A stretch of DNA of 64,000 bases from Mesostigma viride. Its lineage: Eukaryota; Streptophyta; Mesostigmatophyceae; Mesostigmatales; Mesostigmataceae. Each line of letters opens with the position of its first letter. The first letter of the stretch is position 1. Shown here piece after piece: positions 37,101 through 47,971 of this stretch. Below the pieces are notes generated by a model, which ran no database searches, was not told the DNA's origin, and worked only from the letters and a program-made list of their open reading frames with translations. The translations under genes were made by a program, and so were the position numbers. The stretch covers positions 2,146,874-2,210,873 of the forward strand of contig RPFO01000188.1 of NCBI GenBank assembly GCA_009746045.1. The letters run 5' to 3'.

Positions 37101-37996
37101 GGAACGTGTGCTTGGTCAGTGGGTGGAACGTGTGCTTGGTCAGTGGGTGGAACGTGTGCTTGGTCAGTGGGTGGAACGTGTGCTTGGTCAGTGGGTGGAA
37201 CATGTGCTTGGTCAGTGGGTGGAACGTGTGCTTGGTCAGTGGGTGGAACGTGTGCTTGGTCAGTGGGTGGAACATGTGCTTGGTCAGTGGGTGGAACGTG
37301 TGCTTGGTCAGTGGGTGGAACGTGTGCTTGGTCAGTGGGTGGAACGTGTGCTTGGTCAGTGGGTGGAACATGTGCTTGGTCAGTGGGTGGAACGTGTGCT
37401 TGGTCAGTGGGTGGAACATGTGCTTGGTCAGTGGGTGGAACGTGTGCTTGGTCAGTGGGTGGAACGTGTGCTTGGTCAGTGGGTGGAACGTGTGCTTGGT
37501 CAGTGGGTGGAACGTGTGCTTGGTCAGTGGGTGGAACGTGTGCTTGGTCAGTGGGTGGAACGTGTGCTTGGTCAGTGGGTGGAACGTGTGCTTGGTCAGT
37601 GGGTGGAACATGTGCTTGGTCAGTGGGTCGAACGTGTGCTTGGTCAGTGGGTGGAGTTCACGTTTGCTTGGTCAGTGGATGGAACGTGTGCAGCTTGGTC
37701 AGTGGGTGGAGTTCACGTGTGCTTGGTCAGTGGATGGAACGTGTGCTTGGTCAGTGGGTGGAACGTGTGCTTGGTCAGTAATTATAGGGAACGTGTGGTT
37801 GGTCAGTGGGTGGAACGTGTGCTTGGTCAATAATTATACTTATAGGGAACGTGTGCTTGGTCAATAATTATAGGGAACATGTGCTTGGTCAGTGGGTGGA
37901 TCGTGCGCTCGGTCAGTGGGTGGTCAGCGGGTGGCACGTGTGCTTGGTCAGTGGATGGAACGTGTGCTTGGTCAGTGGGTGGCACGTGTGCTTGGT
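22150..37996 (+). repeat. 15.8-kb satellite array of a 24-bp unit (about 660 copies)
   Basis: The unit is GTGCTTGGTCAG followed by TGGGTGGAACGT. Because 24 is a multiple of 3 and the unit has no stop in most frames, three plus frames and two minus frames stay open for kilobases (repeats VLGQWVER, CLVSGWNV, CAWSVGGT, FHPLTKHT, PPTDQAHV). These frames swap at single-base indels (about 24199, 24470, 24565, 26337, and a 10-bp loss near 30024), which argues against coding. The left 2 kb and right 350 bp are divergent; the centre is nearly homogeneous apart from one recurrent ACGTGT/ACATGT change. The right edge contains AATTATAGGGAACGTG insertions. Confidence 0.97.
22218..23951 (+). repeat. Higher-order duplication of about 867 bp inside the satellite's left edge
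   Basis: The same order of variant units, beginning at GATCATTGGG (22218 and 23085) and including the 3-bp CAG insertion in GTGTGCAGCTTGG and the GGCAGGTG variant, occurs twice 867 bp apart (36 units plus 3 bp). The second copy diverges by unit loss after about 23800, so the end given is approximate. Confidence 0.8.
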
Positions 37997-39554
37997 GTAC
38001 AGTGTACGTGGGTGGGAGGATTACCATCGCCATGATAGTTCTTAGAAACATGACAAAGGTAGAGACACTGTCTCCTTTAATGCATTTATCTGGTGATGCA
38101 AAAAATGCCCGGTAAAGTTCCTGTGCAGATTGATCATGACAATTTACAAAACAAAATCGAGCTCAAAATCCAAAGCGTAGTTCCCGGGCCGTTTGCTTGG
38201 GCTTGACGCTCAGGATGCCACGCCGTGGTCCATGCCATTCCCCGCAGGCAGCATAGTTGCTTTCAAAACACCAGCCCACGCAGATGCAGCAAGAACAGGA
38301 ACGGGGAGGAGTTGCTCCAAGTCAGGGTGGTAGGTGGGTGGGTGGCAGGTGCCGGGGGTAGTTGCAGTTGTGGTGTAACACATGGAGAAGCGGTCCCTGC
38401 AGCCCCCAAATCTGCCAACAAATCAATTGAGGGACATTCCACAGCACTGTCAGTGATCCCGTCGAAACACAACAGCCCCCAGTTAGAAGAACGACGGCAC
38501 ACATGCACCAATGATAGGGAATGACGCACCGGAGAGGCCCAGTATGCCAACGGCTGGCTGACCGAAACACAATGGAAAAGTGTTTTCTTCAACTGTCCCA
38601 CTGAGTTAATGATAGCCTTTGTAATGCTAGGCAGACTAGCTAGCCACGGGTTGCTAGATAAGAACTCTTCCAACGTATTTTCTTTTTATATACTGCGTGT
38701 GTGGTCCTCCACGTGCCCGGCTTGTTGGGGATTGACTTGAGAGTTTTTAACGTGTTGTTGGGTGGAACAAGTTGGTTGTTTGCACAAATACACACATGAT
38801 TTGCACAAATACACACAGCCCAAGATAGGCATCACATATGGTGCTCAGGCATGTCGTCCTGCCAGCCTTGTTGTTAAGGGTACACTGACAAGGTTGGCTG
38901 TGCCGATGGAGGGTTGGGTCGTATGACGTGCCTGGCATCCTATTTGCACTCCGTGATCAAAGTGGGCATGTTTTTGAGTGTCTAGGGTGGCAAAACACAT
39001 GTCATTTTGGCTCAGCACTAGCTGAGTTCTCTTTTCTTTTTGTGCATGTCCAAGTGGCATAACAGGAAAATCAATAACTTGAGCTACGCTTGTCCGAGAA
39101 TGAGCTCAAACTTTGCGGTTGTGTTGCCCCCCACTCAGTGTACTTTCGAATGTGTGGATGACCTGGGCAATTCGATGCGTTCATGATTGGATTTTGTGGG
39201 CTAAAAAAAGTACCCATTTTGCAGGGAAATTGATAACTCAAACAAATGTGATTATTTTGACGATGTGAATAGCCCTGGTTTTGTAAAAGAATGTGGGGGG
39301 ACTTTGCAATAGTTCATGGGCGAGTCATTTGGATGAGTGGTTTATCTTGGGCAAAATATTCATACATACCGTCTTTAAATTTTTTTTTCTACCTCGCCAC
39401 CAGTGCGTGGTTGGGGGTAGTACCCCCAACCTGTGGTGGTATGAATGTCCAAACATTATATTTATGGTACCCAATCATCACTAGATCATTTGGTTGTGCA
39501 TTGGCATTGATATTCATAAAGTCAGTTTTCAGGCTGTTGGGCGTGAGAGTCCCC
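37997..39554. other. Unassigned sequence right of the satellite
   Basis: A 136-codon minus-strand frame (38673-38263) begins at a non-ATG codon and has no recognisable domain. No splice-supported exon or repeat was found. Confidence 0.45.
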
Positions 39555-39558
39555 TTAA

Positions 39559-41256
39559 CCCCTCATTGGTCCCATTTCAAGCCGATAAATCGGCTGCAAT
39601 ATGCTAAATTTGCAAACCACCCCACAGCCAACCTACCAACATCCAAGGGCTGTCCTTGGGGGTCAAGCATGTCCATGAGTTGCCCTTCAGGGTGAGCAAC
39701 CTCACATCTGCAGGGTAGGCCATAGAAAACTACCGCCAAAGTTAGGGGGGTCGAGACGCGCGTTTTCATTTTTGGTAGAATGTGCATTTTGAATTATGTT
39801 ATAAGACCTAGGCACCTACCACTTCAGGGATGATAAACAATTAGTTGCTGAACAGTTCGAGCCTGCATTGTTGGGGTCATCATTTGGGTGGGTATACCAG
39901 CAGTTACACCCAGTACAGCCCATAGGGGTACCGTTGGTAAAAAGCAACCAAGGGGGTAGGGGTCGGCATACTACCTACTAATACCTACTAATATGGCCAC
40001 CAACCATGCCATACAATACATTTCCCTTCCACAATGATGGGGAAACATACACTGCATCATCACACTGCCCTTACATGGCACCTATGCGCACGTGCCACCT
40101 TGTCCATGCACGTAGGTAACGTGGTACGGATACCCTACGCAAGGCATGCATTCTAGGAGGCAGCCACCAACAAACTAGTGACGTTGAGCCTATTTCAGCC
40201 TGCCCTAGCAAGGAGAATCTAGGCCTAAGCTGCTATAGCTTGCCAGGTGATGGCCAGCACACCTGGTGGCACATGCTATCAATGGGAAGCTTTTACTCAC
40301 CAGTTACGTGCTTGATGATGCCACAGAGACCAGCCAACTGCCTCACACTCATGCAATATGTGTATGGGAAATGTATAACAAACATATATGAAGGTATTCA
40401 AACCCATACAGCATCTAAAACTTATCACCATCACACTGTGGCAGGTCAACTGACTGAGGGAAGCATCTAAGAAGGGTGTTTTAGAAAGGGGCCAGGCCAG
40501 GGTCAAGAAAGAGCATGAATAATGCAAAAAGAATGTGCTACACGAGCTAGAACGTATATATAAACGTCAAACATCGATAGGATAACGATGCTGAAGCATT
40601 ACCAGGCATGGATGGCGTTACCTTGGCCCAGGCGGTGGCTGCAAAATGGCGCATTTCGGCACACCAAAGTTGTGCAGCATGGTCGCTAGATTCGGCGATT
40701 TCTGGCCACCCTTGCACGTTTACGACTACAATTCATCATTAAAAGCACAAAGAAACCAATATATCCTTTAAAATACGTCGGAAAGGTATTGCTGTCAACG
40801 TTTCTATCGTCCGGCCTGATCGCAGTTTTTTCCAGCAAGATAGCTGCCGACACCTATCAAATGGCATTCCCGCGAACCAAAAATTGGCCTTCGTGATCTT
40901 TAGGATGTATAAAATCAATTTCCTAAGTTTGGCCAGAAAATTCGAACGCAAACGTAAATGCCATGCGTGGGCGCAAGCCGCCATGGCGACGTCGTCGTTT
41001 TCCGGAATGCACGTTGTACGTGAAAAAGTACCCTGGCCCCTTATACTTTGACCGGCCAGAACACCTCTATAACTTTGTCAGAAGTATGCAAACCCTAGTA
41101 CCATGCTGTGAGGAAAAGTATAAACTTTCGATCTTCTCAGCTAAACGTTTCCTAATTCTCAAGAGTTTTCGCGCAATTTGGTCCCCCGCGGAACAGCCGA
41201 TGCATCGGCTCTAAGTCGATTTTTGGGGGAAAATCGGCTGCCAGACCAATGAGGGG
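39559..41256. mobile_element. 1.7-kb TTAA-flanked non-autonomous element, piggyBac-like
   Basis: TTAACCCCTCATTGGTC at 39555-39571 is a perfect inverted complement of 41244-41260. Both ends are flanked by TTAA, the duplication made by piggyBac transposases, and the element starts CCCC. Each end also carries a subterminal AGCCGAT...ATCGGCT palindrome. No transposase frame is visible inside, so it would be mobilised in trans. The short TIR makes this a good but not certain call. Confidence 0.65.
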
Positions 41257-41260
41257 TTAA

Positions 41261-41941
41261 TTGTATATATCTTTCAACGCTCATGTCGACATGCTTCCTA
41301 CTGCATGTCGTATTACCACAATGCTTTGTGCCTCTTGTTCGTGAACGCAGGACGACGGTCTGATTAAGTACTGAACTCCATTATTTCCCCGTGTCAGGGA
41401 CGCGCCTTCTGAACTTGTACGTTACTAATTCTTCAAGCCTGAAACTCTATTAGTACGCTATTGATTGAGCTTGATATCATAATATGCAGCTCAGAAGTCT
41501 TGTACAAGTTGTGCTCATGCATAAAGCTATAATGCATGCGTTGGTAGCATATTCTAATGGTTTCATAGCATATTTTGTCTTGTCATCTATCTGTTTTTGT
41601 ATCATCGCCTTCTTCCATGCAATTTAGTGGCTGGCATTACAACAGCATGGTGTGTCCCACTGCTGCTTCATGCCAGCCAAAGCCACCACCACCCCTGCAG
41701 CCACGGCCACGCATGCAGCCCCAGCCACGCATGCAGCCACAGCCATGGGTGGTGCCCCAGCCACGCATGCAACCACAACATGGATGTGTGCAGATGGCAA
41801 GTAACGTGTGCCACGCCCCCCGCTCACCGGGCCCAAATGTATTTAAGCTGCGCATGTCAACCGCTTTGCGTGCGGAATTCGATCGAGCTTCATGTACACA
41901 CACAACAAACAATCCGCGCGCACCGTGGTCGATGCAGCGCA
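41261..41941. other. Mostly unassigned; CCACGCATGCAGCC short repeats
   Basis: 41690-41780 contains several copies of CAGCCACGCATGCA and variants. No gene is supported. Confidence 0.45.
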
Positions 41942-42240
41942 AGGGTCAAGGCGAGGGTTGTGGCAAGGGCCCTGCAAAGGGCTCCGCCAAGGGTCAAGGC
42001 CAAGGTTGTGCCAAGGGCCGCGCCAAGGGCCGTGCCAAGGGTCAAGGCCAGGGTTGTGCCAAGGGCCGTGCCAAGGGTCAAGGCCAGGGTTGTGCCAAGG
42101 GCCGCGCCAAGGGTTGCGCCAAGGGTCAAGGCCAGGGTTGTGCCAAGGGCCGTGCCAAGGGTCAAGGCCAGGGTTGTGCCACTTGGGCCGCACCAAGGGT
42201 TGCGCCAAGGGTTGCGTCAAGGGTTGTGCCAAGGCTTGCC
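41942..42240 (+). repeat. GC-rich minisatellite encoding a Lys/Gly-rich frame
   Basis: Units of 36 bp (GGCCGTGCCAAGGGTCAA then GGCCAGGGTTGTGCCAAG) and 12-bp sub-units repeat about six times. One plus frame, open from 41575 to 42264, reads GRAKGQGQGCAK repeats. The multiple-of-12 period keeps several frames open, so the frame alone does not show a gene. If translated it would be a basic, Cys-containing repetitive protein. Confidence 0.6.
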
Positions 42241-42394
42241 CCACAGGGTCTCCAACACCCATGACGAAAGTGCAGGCCAGTAAACAGTGGCTTTTGCGCT
42301 TTCACGCCGAGTGGGCTTTAGCTTCATTTCGGTCTGGAGCTTCTTTGACGTCGCCAACGGTGAAAAAGGTGTGTACATGTGCCACTGTACATAT

Positions 42395-44706
42395 TCGGTT
42401 TTCTCTGAATATAGTTTAATTAACGCATGCGGGAAAGATAAGGCCGCCATGCCTTGGCCTGGATGTGGAAGGCTGTCTGCGACATGGGCTGACTAATTCG
42501 ATCTGTACAAAGGGTTTCCTGCTCGCCCGAATTTTCCTTGGATGACCCGGTTGTTTATAAGGGTCGGTGGCTATTGATTAGCGGTCCGAGAAAATTAATT
42601 GTAGGTTTTATACGACTTGGTTGCAAAGATTCGTGTTTGGTTGCACCAGCTGAGGTTAGGTGGGGACCTGTAGGGTCGGCTGGTTGCTTACGAATCTTTG
42701 GCTGATTTGGGTTATTTAGTGAGTCGTGATTAATTATTGTATAGTGGATTCGGACCGGCCCAAGGGGTCGATGGGCGAGTTTTATGTTTGTCAGTCTTGG
42801 GAACCTTGTACAACTACCTGTACGGTTAACGCACTAGCCTGGGGGTGCGTGGCCACGCTGTTTGTAGTGGCGTTTTCAGCACTGTTCAGGCCGGCGTGTG
42901 ACGCATGCCGGTGTTAATTAATTTAGGATGATGTCAGCTTGTGTGTCGGCGGGCCATGCCTTAAGCAAGCTAGGCAGGCAATGATCCGCAATTGTTTCTT
43001 TCACAATGGCGGCAATGGCCGCCTGTGCAAAATTGCACATTCTAGCGCGGGTTGCATCTGTCTTGTAGCCGAGGCAGATGGTGGCACAACCGCTAAGTTG
43101 TTCGACCAAGCATAGTATAGTTGGTCGTGCAACGGAAAGAAAATTTAAATTTACCCCCATGTCGTTTTCCCCGGCTGCGGGTCTTTTTGACATGGGCGAA
43201 GGATGGGGCGCTACTCCGGCGGTTTGGCCAGCTTCGGCGGAGCTGTTTATAAGTTCTAAAACAGCTCTAGTGTCACATCGCAGGCTTGCCACCTTGCGAT
43301 GGTGCGTGGGACGTGACCTGGACTCAAAATGAACCAGGTTCCTGTCAGCAACGCCTTTTTTTTCATAAATATTTTTTGTGGCGGCAGGTCAGTTGTCCAG
43401 CTGCCCCTGCCGAGGGGGGTGGTTGGGGACAATAGGAGCCGCGCGAGAGTTGCGCTCCGAAGCTAGAAATTTCCCTATTGCGAGACTCGAGTTGGGGAGG
43501 GCGTCTAGGGAGGCGAGGCTACGCCAGACCTTTGTCGTTCCTTTTCGTCTCAGCACCTGCTGCGCGGCTCAGTCTATTATGGTGTCGTAAAACCTCTTTC
43601 CTTTTTGGACGGTTCCGGAATTGCGAAATGCTGGCTCTTTTTGAGGGCTTGCTTTTGGGGTGGTCACCGGCTTGTGTCGCATTGTAACCAGCGGGCCCCT
43701 GCGGGGGTTAATATAGCCTAGCGCGGGCTGAGTCGCCATTTAAGATGTTGCGACACGCTCTTTCGCGCACGGTGGTCATGAGTTTAATCGGCGCAATGGG
43801 GTTGGCGCCAGGGGGGGGTAATTGGGTGGAGGCTTCTTGCTTCCGCGTGCGGATTGAGAAACCTTAAGGCCACTGTTAACTGCTGCATTTGTGGCAGGGC
43901 TCCACTTATTGTATTCAATCAAATGCTGGTCTTCTTGGGAGCTGAGTGATCTTAATCGGTTTTCTCTGAATATAGTTTAATTAACGCATGCGGGAAAGAT
44001 AAGGCCGCCATGCCTTGGCCTGGATGTGGAAGGCTGTCTGCGACATGGGCTGACTAATTCGATCTGTACAAAGGGTTTCCTGCTCGCCCGAATTTTCCTT
44101 GGATGACCCGGTTGTTTATAAGGGTCGGTGGCTATTAATTAGCGGTCCGAGAAAATTAATTGTAGGTTTTATACGACTTTTGCAAAGATTCGTGTTTGGT
44201 TGCACCAGCTGAGGTTAGGTGGGGACCTGTAGGGTCGGCTGGTTGCTTACGAATCTTTGGCTGATTTGGGTTCTTTAGTGAGTCGTGATTAATTATTGTA
44301 TAGTGGATTCGGACCGGCCCAAGGGGTCGATGGGCGAGTTTTATGTTTGTCAGTCTTGGGAACCTTGTATAACTACCTGTACGGTTAACGCACTAGCCTG
44401 GGGGTGCGTGGCCACGTTGTTTGTAGTGGCGTTTTCAGCACTGTTCAGGCCGGCGTGTGACGCATGCCGGAGTTAATTAATTTAGGATGATGTCAGCTTG
44501 TGTGTCGGCGGGCCATGCCTTAAGCAAGCTAGGCAGGCAATGATCCGCAATTGTTTCTTTTCCCTCCCTCCCACCCTGGAGGCTTCTTGCTTCCGCGTGC
44601 GGATTGAGAAACCTTAAGGCCACTGTTAACTGCTGCATTTGTGGCAGGGCTCCACTTATTGTATTCAATCAAATGCTGGTCTTCTTGGGAGCTGAGTGAT
44701 CTTAAT
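42395..44706. repeat. Tandem duplication; second copy has a large internal deletion
   Basis: Unit 1 spans 42395-43955. Unit 2 spans 43956-44706 and repeats its first about 607 bp (TCGGTTTTCTCTGAATATAG... to TTGTTTCTTT at 43001 / 44560) and last about 130 bp (TGGAGGCTTCTTGCTTCC... at 43827 / 44577). The middle 825 bp are missing in unit 2 and replaced by a 16-bp C/T-rich filler (44561-44576). The retained parts are almost identical. Confidence 0.9.
42918..43292 (-). CDS. Hypothetical 124-codon frame, possibly an exon
   Basis: The frame opens at a GTG; the first ATG in frame gives MSKRPAAGENDMG. The C-terminal half looks protein-like, with an amphipathic stretch RARMCNFAQAAIAAIVKET and then LPSLLKAWPADTQADIIL. 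No family recognised. It lies in the part of unit 1 that is mostly deleted in unit 2, where only the last 30 or so codons remain. Could be a remnant of a mobile element. Confidence 0.3.
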   Translation of the reverse strand: MASLRCDTRAVLELINSSAEAGQTAGVAPHPSPMSKRPAAGENDMGVNLNFLSVARPTILCLVEQLSGCATICLGYKTDATRARMCNFAQAAIAAIVKETIADHCLPSLLKAWPADTQADIILN

Positions 44707-44862
44707 TGTATTTCGACTACATCTGTCCATTTAAGTTTGTGTTTGTGTGTGTGTGGTTTGTTTCAAATATCGAGATGTGGTTTGAATGTTGAAATTTTCA
44801 GCGTTTTGGCCCGTGCATTAATTTCTTCCCTGCCCCTGTTTAATGATGTGTGTCTATTGCAG

Positions 44863-46381
44863 GAAGCCCCTCCGGCTATGACAAGCGATGCCAACTCCCT
44901 TCTTCAACATCGCCAACGAACCGTTGTCCAACAACGAAGGGCTAAACGACTAGGCATCGAGATCAACAATGCATGTCTGTATGAAAGCTGCCCTTTCCAT
45001 GCTTGTGACAAGGTGAACCGGTGCAACATTGCGAGGAAACTAAAAGGAGATTGGGTGCGCAACGTCACGGAAGAAGGGCTAGAACCAAATCCAGGCCCAT
45101 CGTCACCAAAGGATGGTAAGCATTGTCATGTTGGATCTTCATTAGCCCTTTCGTTGCCATGCATATAAAGAAGAATGTTTCCTCTGGCTTTTGTATCTTC
45201 AAATGGTACCCATACCTCTCTTACACTAGTCCCTTTTCTTTGGCTGCGGATCCCATGCCGTCACGCCTTTCCTGCAGGAACTTGTGGCCACGCCGCGCAC
45301 CAACAACATGGCGGTGGCATGGCAAGGGATGCGAGTGGCTTAGCAGGTCAACAATGCCCACGGGGCATGCCCACAGCGGCGGAGACATCGCTGAACCACT
45401 CTGCACAAGGTATGCATTTCTTGTGGTATTCCATTTTCCAAGCAACATCCATTTATTCATCCGCATGTTTATCTGTCTAGCCGTACTTCCTCCCATCCTT
45501 CTACGTGTGCTCCCCACATTTTTAGCGTGCATGGTGTTGCCTGACAAACGCTGTCCCTTTTCTTTGGCTGCGGATCCCATGCCGTCACGCCTTTCCTGCA
45601 GGAACTTGGGGCCACACCGCGCGCCAAGAGAATGGCGGTGGCACGGCAAGGGATGCGAGTGGCTTAGCAGGGCACCAATTCCCACGGGGCATGCCCACAG
45701 TGGCGGAGACATCGCTGAACCACTCTGCACAAGGTATGCATTTCTTGTGGTATTCCATTTTCCAAGCAACATCCATTTATTCATCCGCATGTTTATCTGT
45801 CTAGCCGTACTTCCTCCCATCCTTCTACGTGTGCTCCCTACATTTTTAGCGTGCATGGTGTTGCCTGACAAACGCTGTCCCTTTTCTTTGGCTGCGGATC
45901 CCATGCCGTCACGCCTTTCCTGCAGGAACTTGGGGCCACACCGCGCGCCAAGAGAATGGCGGTGGCACGGCAAGGGATGCGAGTGGCTTAGCAAGGCACC
46001 AATTCCCACGGGGCATGCCCACAGCGGCGGAGACATCGCTGAACTACTCTGCACAAGGTATGCATTTCTTGTGGTATTCCATTTTCCAAGCAACATCCAT
46101 TTATTCATCCGCATGTTTATCTGTCTAGCCGTACTTCCTCCCATCCTTCTACGTGTGCTCCCTACATTTTTAGCGTGCATGGTGTTGCCTGACAAACGCT
46201 GTCCCTTTTCTTTGGCTGCGGATCCCATGCCGTCACGCCTTTCCTGCAGGAACTTGGGGCCACACCGCGCGCCAAGAGAATGGCGGTGGCACGGCAAGGG
46301 ATGCGAGTGGCTTAGCAGGGCACCAATTCCCACGGGGCATGCCCACAGTGGCGGAGACATCGCTGAACCACTCTGCACAAG
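44863..46381 (+). CDS. Gene with a 2A-like motif and four tandem symmetric 132-nt exons; 3' end unknown
   Basis: Exon 1 is 44863-45115 (acceptor TATTGCAG; ATG at 44878; donor GATG|GTAAGC, phase 1). It encodes MTSDANSLLQHRQRTVVQQR, a Cys/His patch CLYESCPFHACDKVNRC, and ends with EEGLEPNPGPSSPKD. NPGP preceded by GLEP resembles 2A peptides, which cause ribosome skipping before the last Pro. Exons 2-5 (45278-45409, 45602-45733, 45926-46057, 46250-46381) are each 132 nt, start and end in phase 1, and are in frame through all junctions. Each encodes 44 residues of the type GHAAHQQHGGGMARDASGLA followed by PRGMPTAAETSLNHSAQ, Gly/His-rich with no family I recognise. Introns are 192 nt. The exon after 46381 was not found. 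Confidence 0.6.
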
Positions 46382-46404
46382 GTATGGATTTCTTGTGGTA
46401 TTCC
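45231..46404 (+). repeat. 324-bp tandem repeat, about 3.6 copies, each an intron-exon cassette
   Basis: The period is exactly 324 bp (CCCTTTTCTTTGGCTGCGG at 45231, 45555, 45879, 46203). Copies 2-4 differ by only a few bases; copy 1 is more diverged in the exon. Each unit contains acceptor CCTGCAG, the 132-nt exon and donor AAG|GTATG. Confidence 0.95.
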
Positions 46405-47971
46405 GTTCTTCAATAGTATCTCCGGCCCATTACAATATATACGAAGGTGGGCCATGAAAATATCGACATATTGGTTGGACACATGGTGTACAAGGCGCTG
46501 CCACGGTAACGTTTGTGGGAAATTTCAATGCTCTATCATGACATCATACAGGTCTGTTCGAGGTACATGTAGCAACGACCTATGGAAAAGTATTTGGGAT
46601 TATTTGAGTTTATGTAGAGGCACCACAAACAAATTCCTAGTGGGGTTCACCTGGCCCTTGGTTAATTTTGGCACACTGATGGCCGCGCTAATTTAGTGCA
46701 AATGAAAAATAGCGTTTAGTTGTCGGTTTTGACATCAAATCCACGCTGGTGGCATACTTGGGTATGGGCGGAACGATTTAGGGGTCAAGCGTTTGCGCGT
46801 TTGCTGGACCATTATTATACTTGCATGCAGTGCACATGGATGTATTTTTTCAGGGACATTGAACTAATTATTTTTTGCATTGCACTAGATGCACTAGAAG
46901 TCACATGCAGACTTACAACAGATCACTTGGAACAGATCTGTGGGATCCCTTATAATGGAGTACAGAGGTCACCCGCAATACCGCAACAAGAATCGCAACT
47001 AAAAAAAAAAAAATTATCATCCACTTCGATTAAGGGCATGTATGGGCACACCATGGCACCTTCACTTTTCAAAAATGATGTTTGGATGAGAAATGGGAGC
47101 GTGCTCGAGTATCGCAACAACAGTTCCGCAACTGAAAACCCACCATTCTTATGGTTCCGCGACGCAACAGAATCGCAACAAGCCTGGCAAGTATACCAAA
47201 AGTACGCCGTAAACTTTCGTCCGAAGGAATAAATTGTCGCCAATGGGCATGCGGGTTCCGATATGTACATGCAATAGTTAAGGCCGTTGACGATTGATTT
47301 GCCGCGCGGTGTTCAGTCCAGTTCAGTGGGATTCATGGCCGCGCGGAAGTCAGTGCAAGAATGAACAAAAACAACAGTGTGCCACCTCTTCATTCAATAA
47401 TCAACGACCTATAATTAGTCTACAACCACTAACCTTTCGTTATCAAACAGTTTCCTATTCATCACGCGCGTCCTCGTCTCGTCATGGCGCGTCATTACCC
47501 CGTCATTGTCCCGCCGTCATTATACACAGCTATGGTCTTGAGGTATAGTCGGCGCCGTGGCATGTTAAACAAATTGCGGTGTTTCATTCGCAGTGTGGTT
47601 TCATTATCACTTAGCAATATACTCCGACGCTTCAAATGTTAGCTCTTCCTTGCATCTTACACTTGCGTTATTGTCTTTACCGCATTTTTCAAACCCGGTT
47701 GCCGTGCCATGGTTTCAGAATTACTAATTATTTCTATTGTGTCAGGTAAGATCCACAATGTCATGTCATTCTCCTTGGGCGTGCCACGTGCCTACCCCCT
47801 TGCGTGCGCGAGAGGATGTGTAATTGGTTACCATGATTAGTTGCCAGCTGTGGGGTGAGTGGCCGTGTGACGTGCTCAAGTAAGCTAACCTCTAAGAGGA
47901 ATGGCCACTTTTTTCTGTGCATGCTTGCCTGCCCGGCATATACCACGTGCGTATTCCACTTTTGCTTGCAG
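46405..47971. other. Unassigned region between the two gene models
   Basis: A (A)13 run sits at about 47001. CGCAAC words recur at 46976-47200 (ACCGCAACAAGAATCGCAAC, TATCGCAACAACAG, ACGCAACAGAATCGCAAC) and may be a decayed repeat. It may also hide an exon linking the flanking genes: the upstream gene ends in phase 1 whereas the exon at 47972 needs phase 2. Confidence 0.4.

Noticed and set aside
22098-37867. Three overlapping plus-strand frames of about 5000 codons and minus-strand frames up to 2529 codons
   Set aside because: They are the 24-bp satellite read in different frames; 24 is a multiple of 3 and the unit lacks stops. Frames swap at indels and every frame looks equally good.
22150-37996. 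CRISPR array
   Set aside because: Units are contiguous without unique spacers, and the context is eukaryotic.
41575-42419. Several overlapping frames over the AAGGGTCAAGGC minisatellite
   Set aside because: Open frames follow from the 12/36-bp period; no start context or homology separates a real one.
45221-46378. Minus-strand 385-codon frame across the 324-bp repeats
   Set aside because: 324 is a multiple of 3, so the antisense frame repeats too; the plus strand has consistent splice sites and phases.
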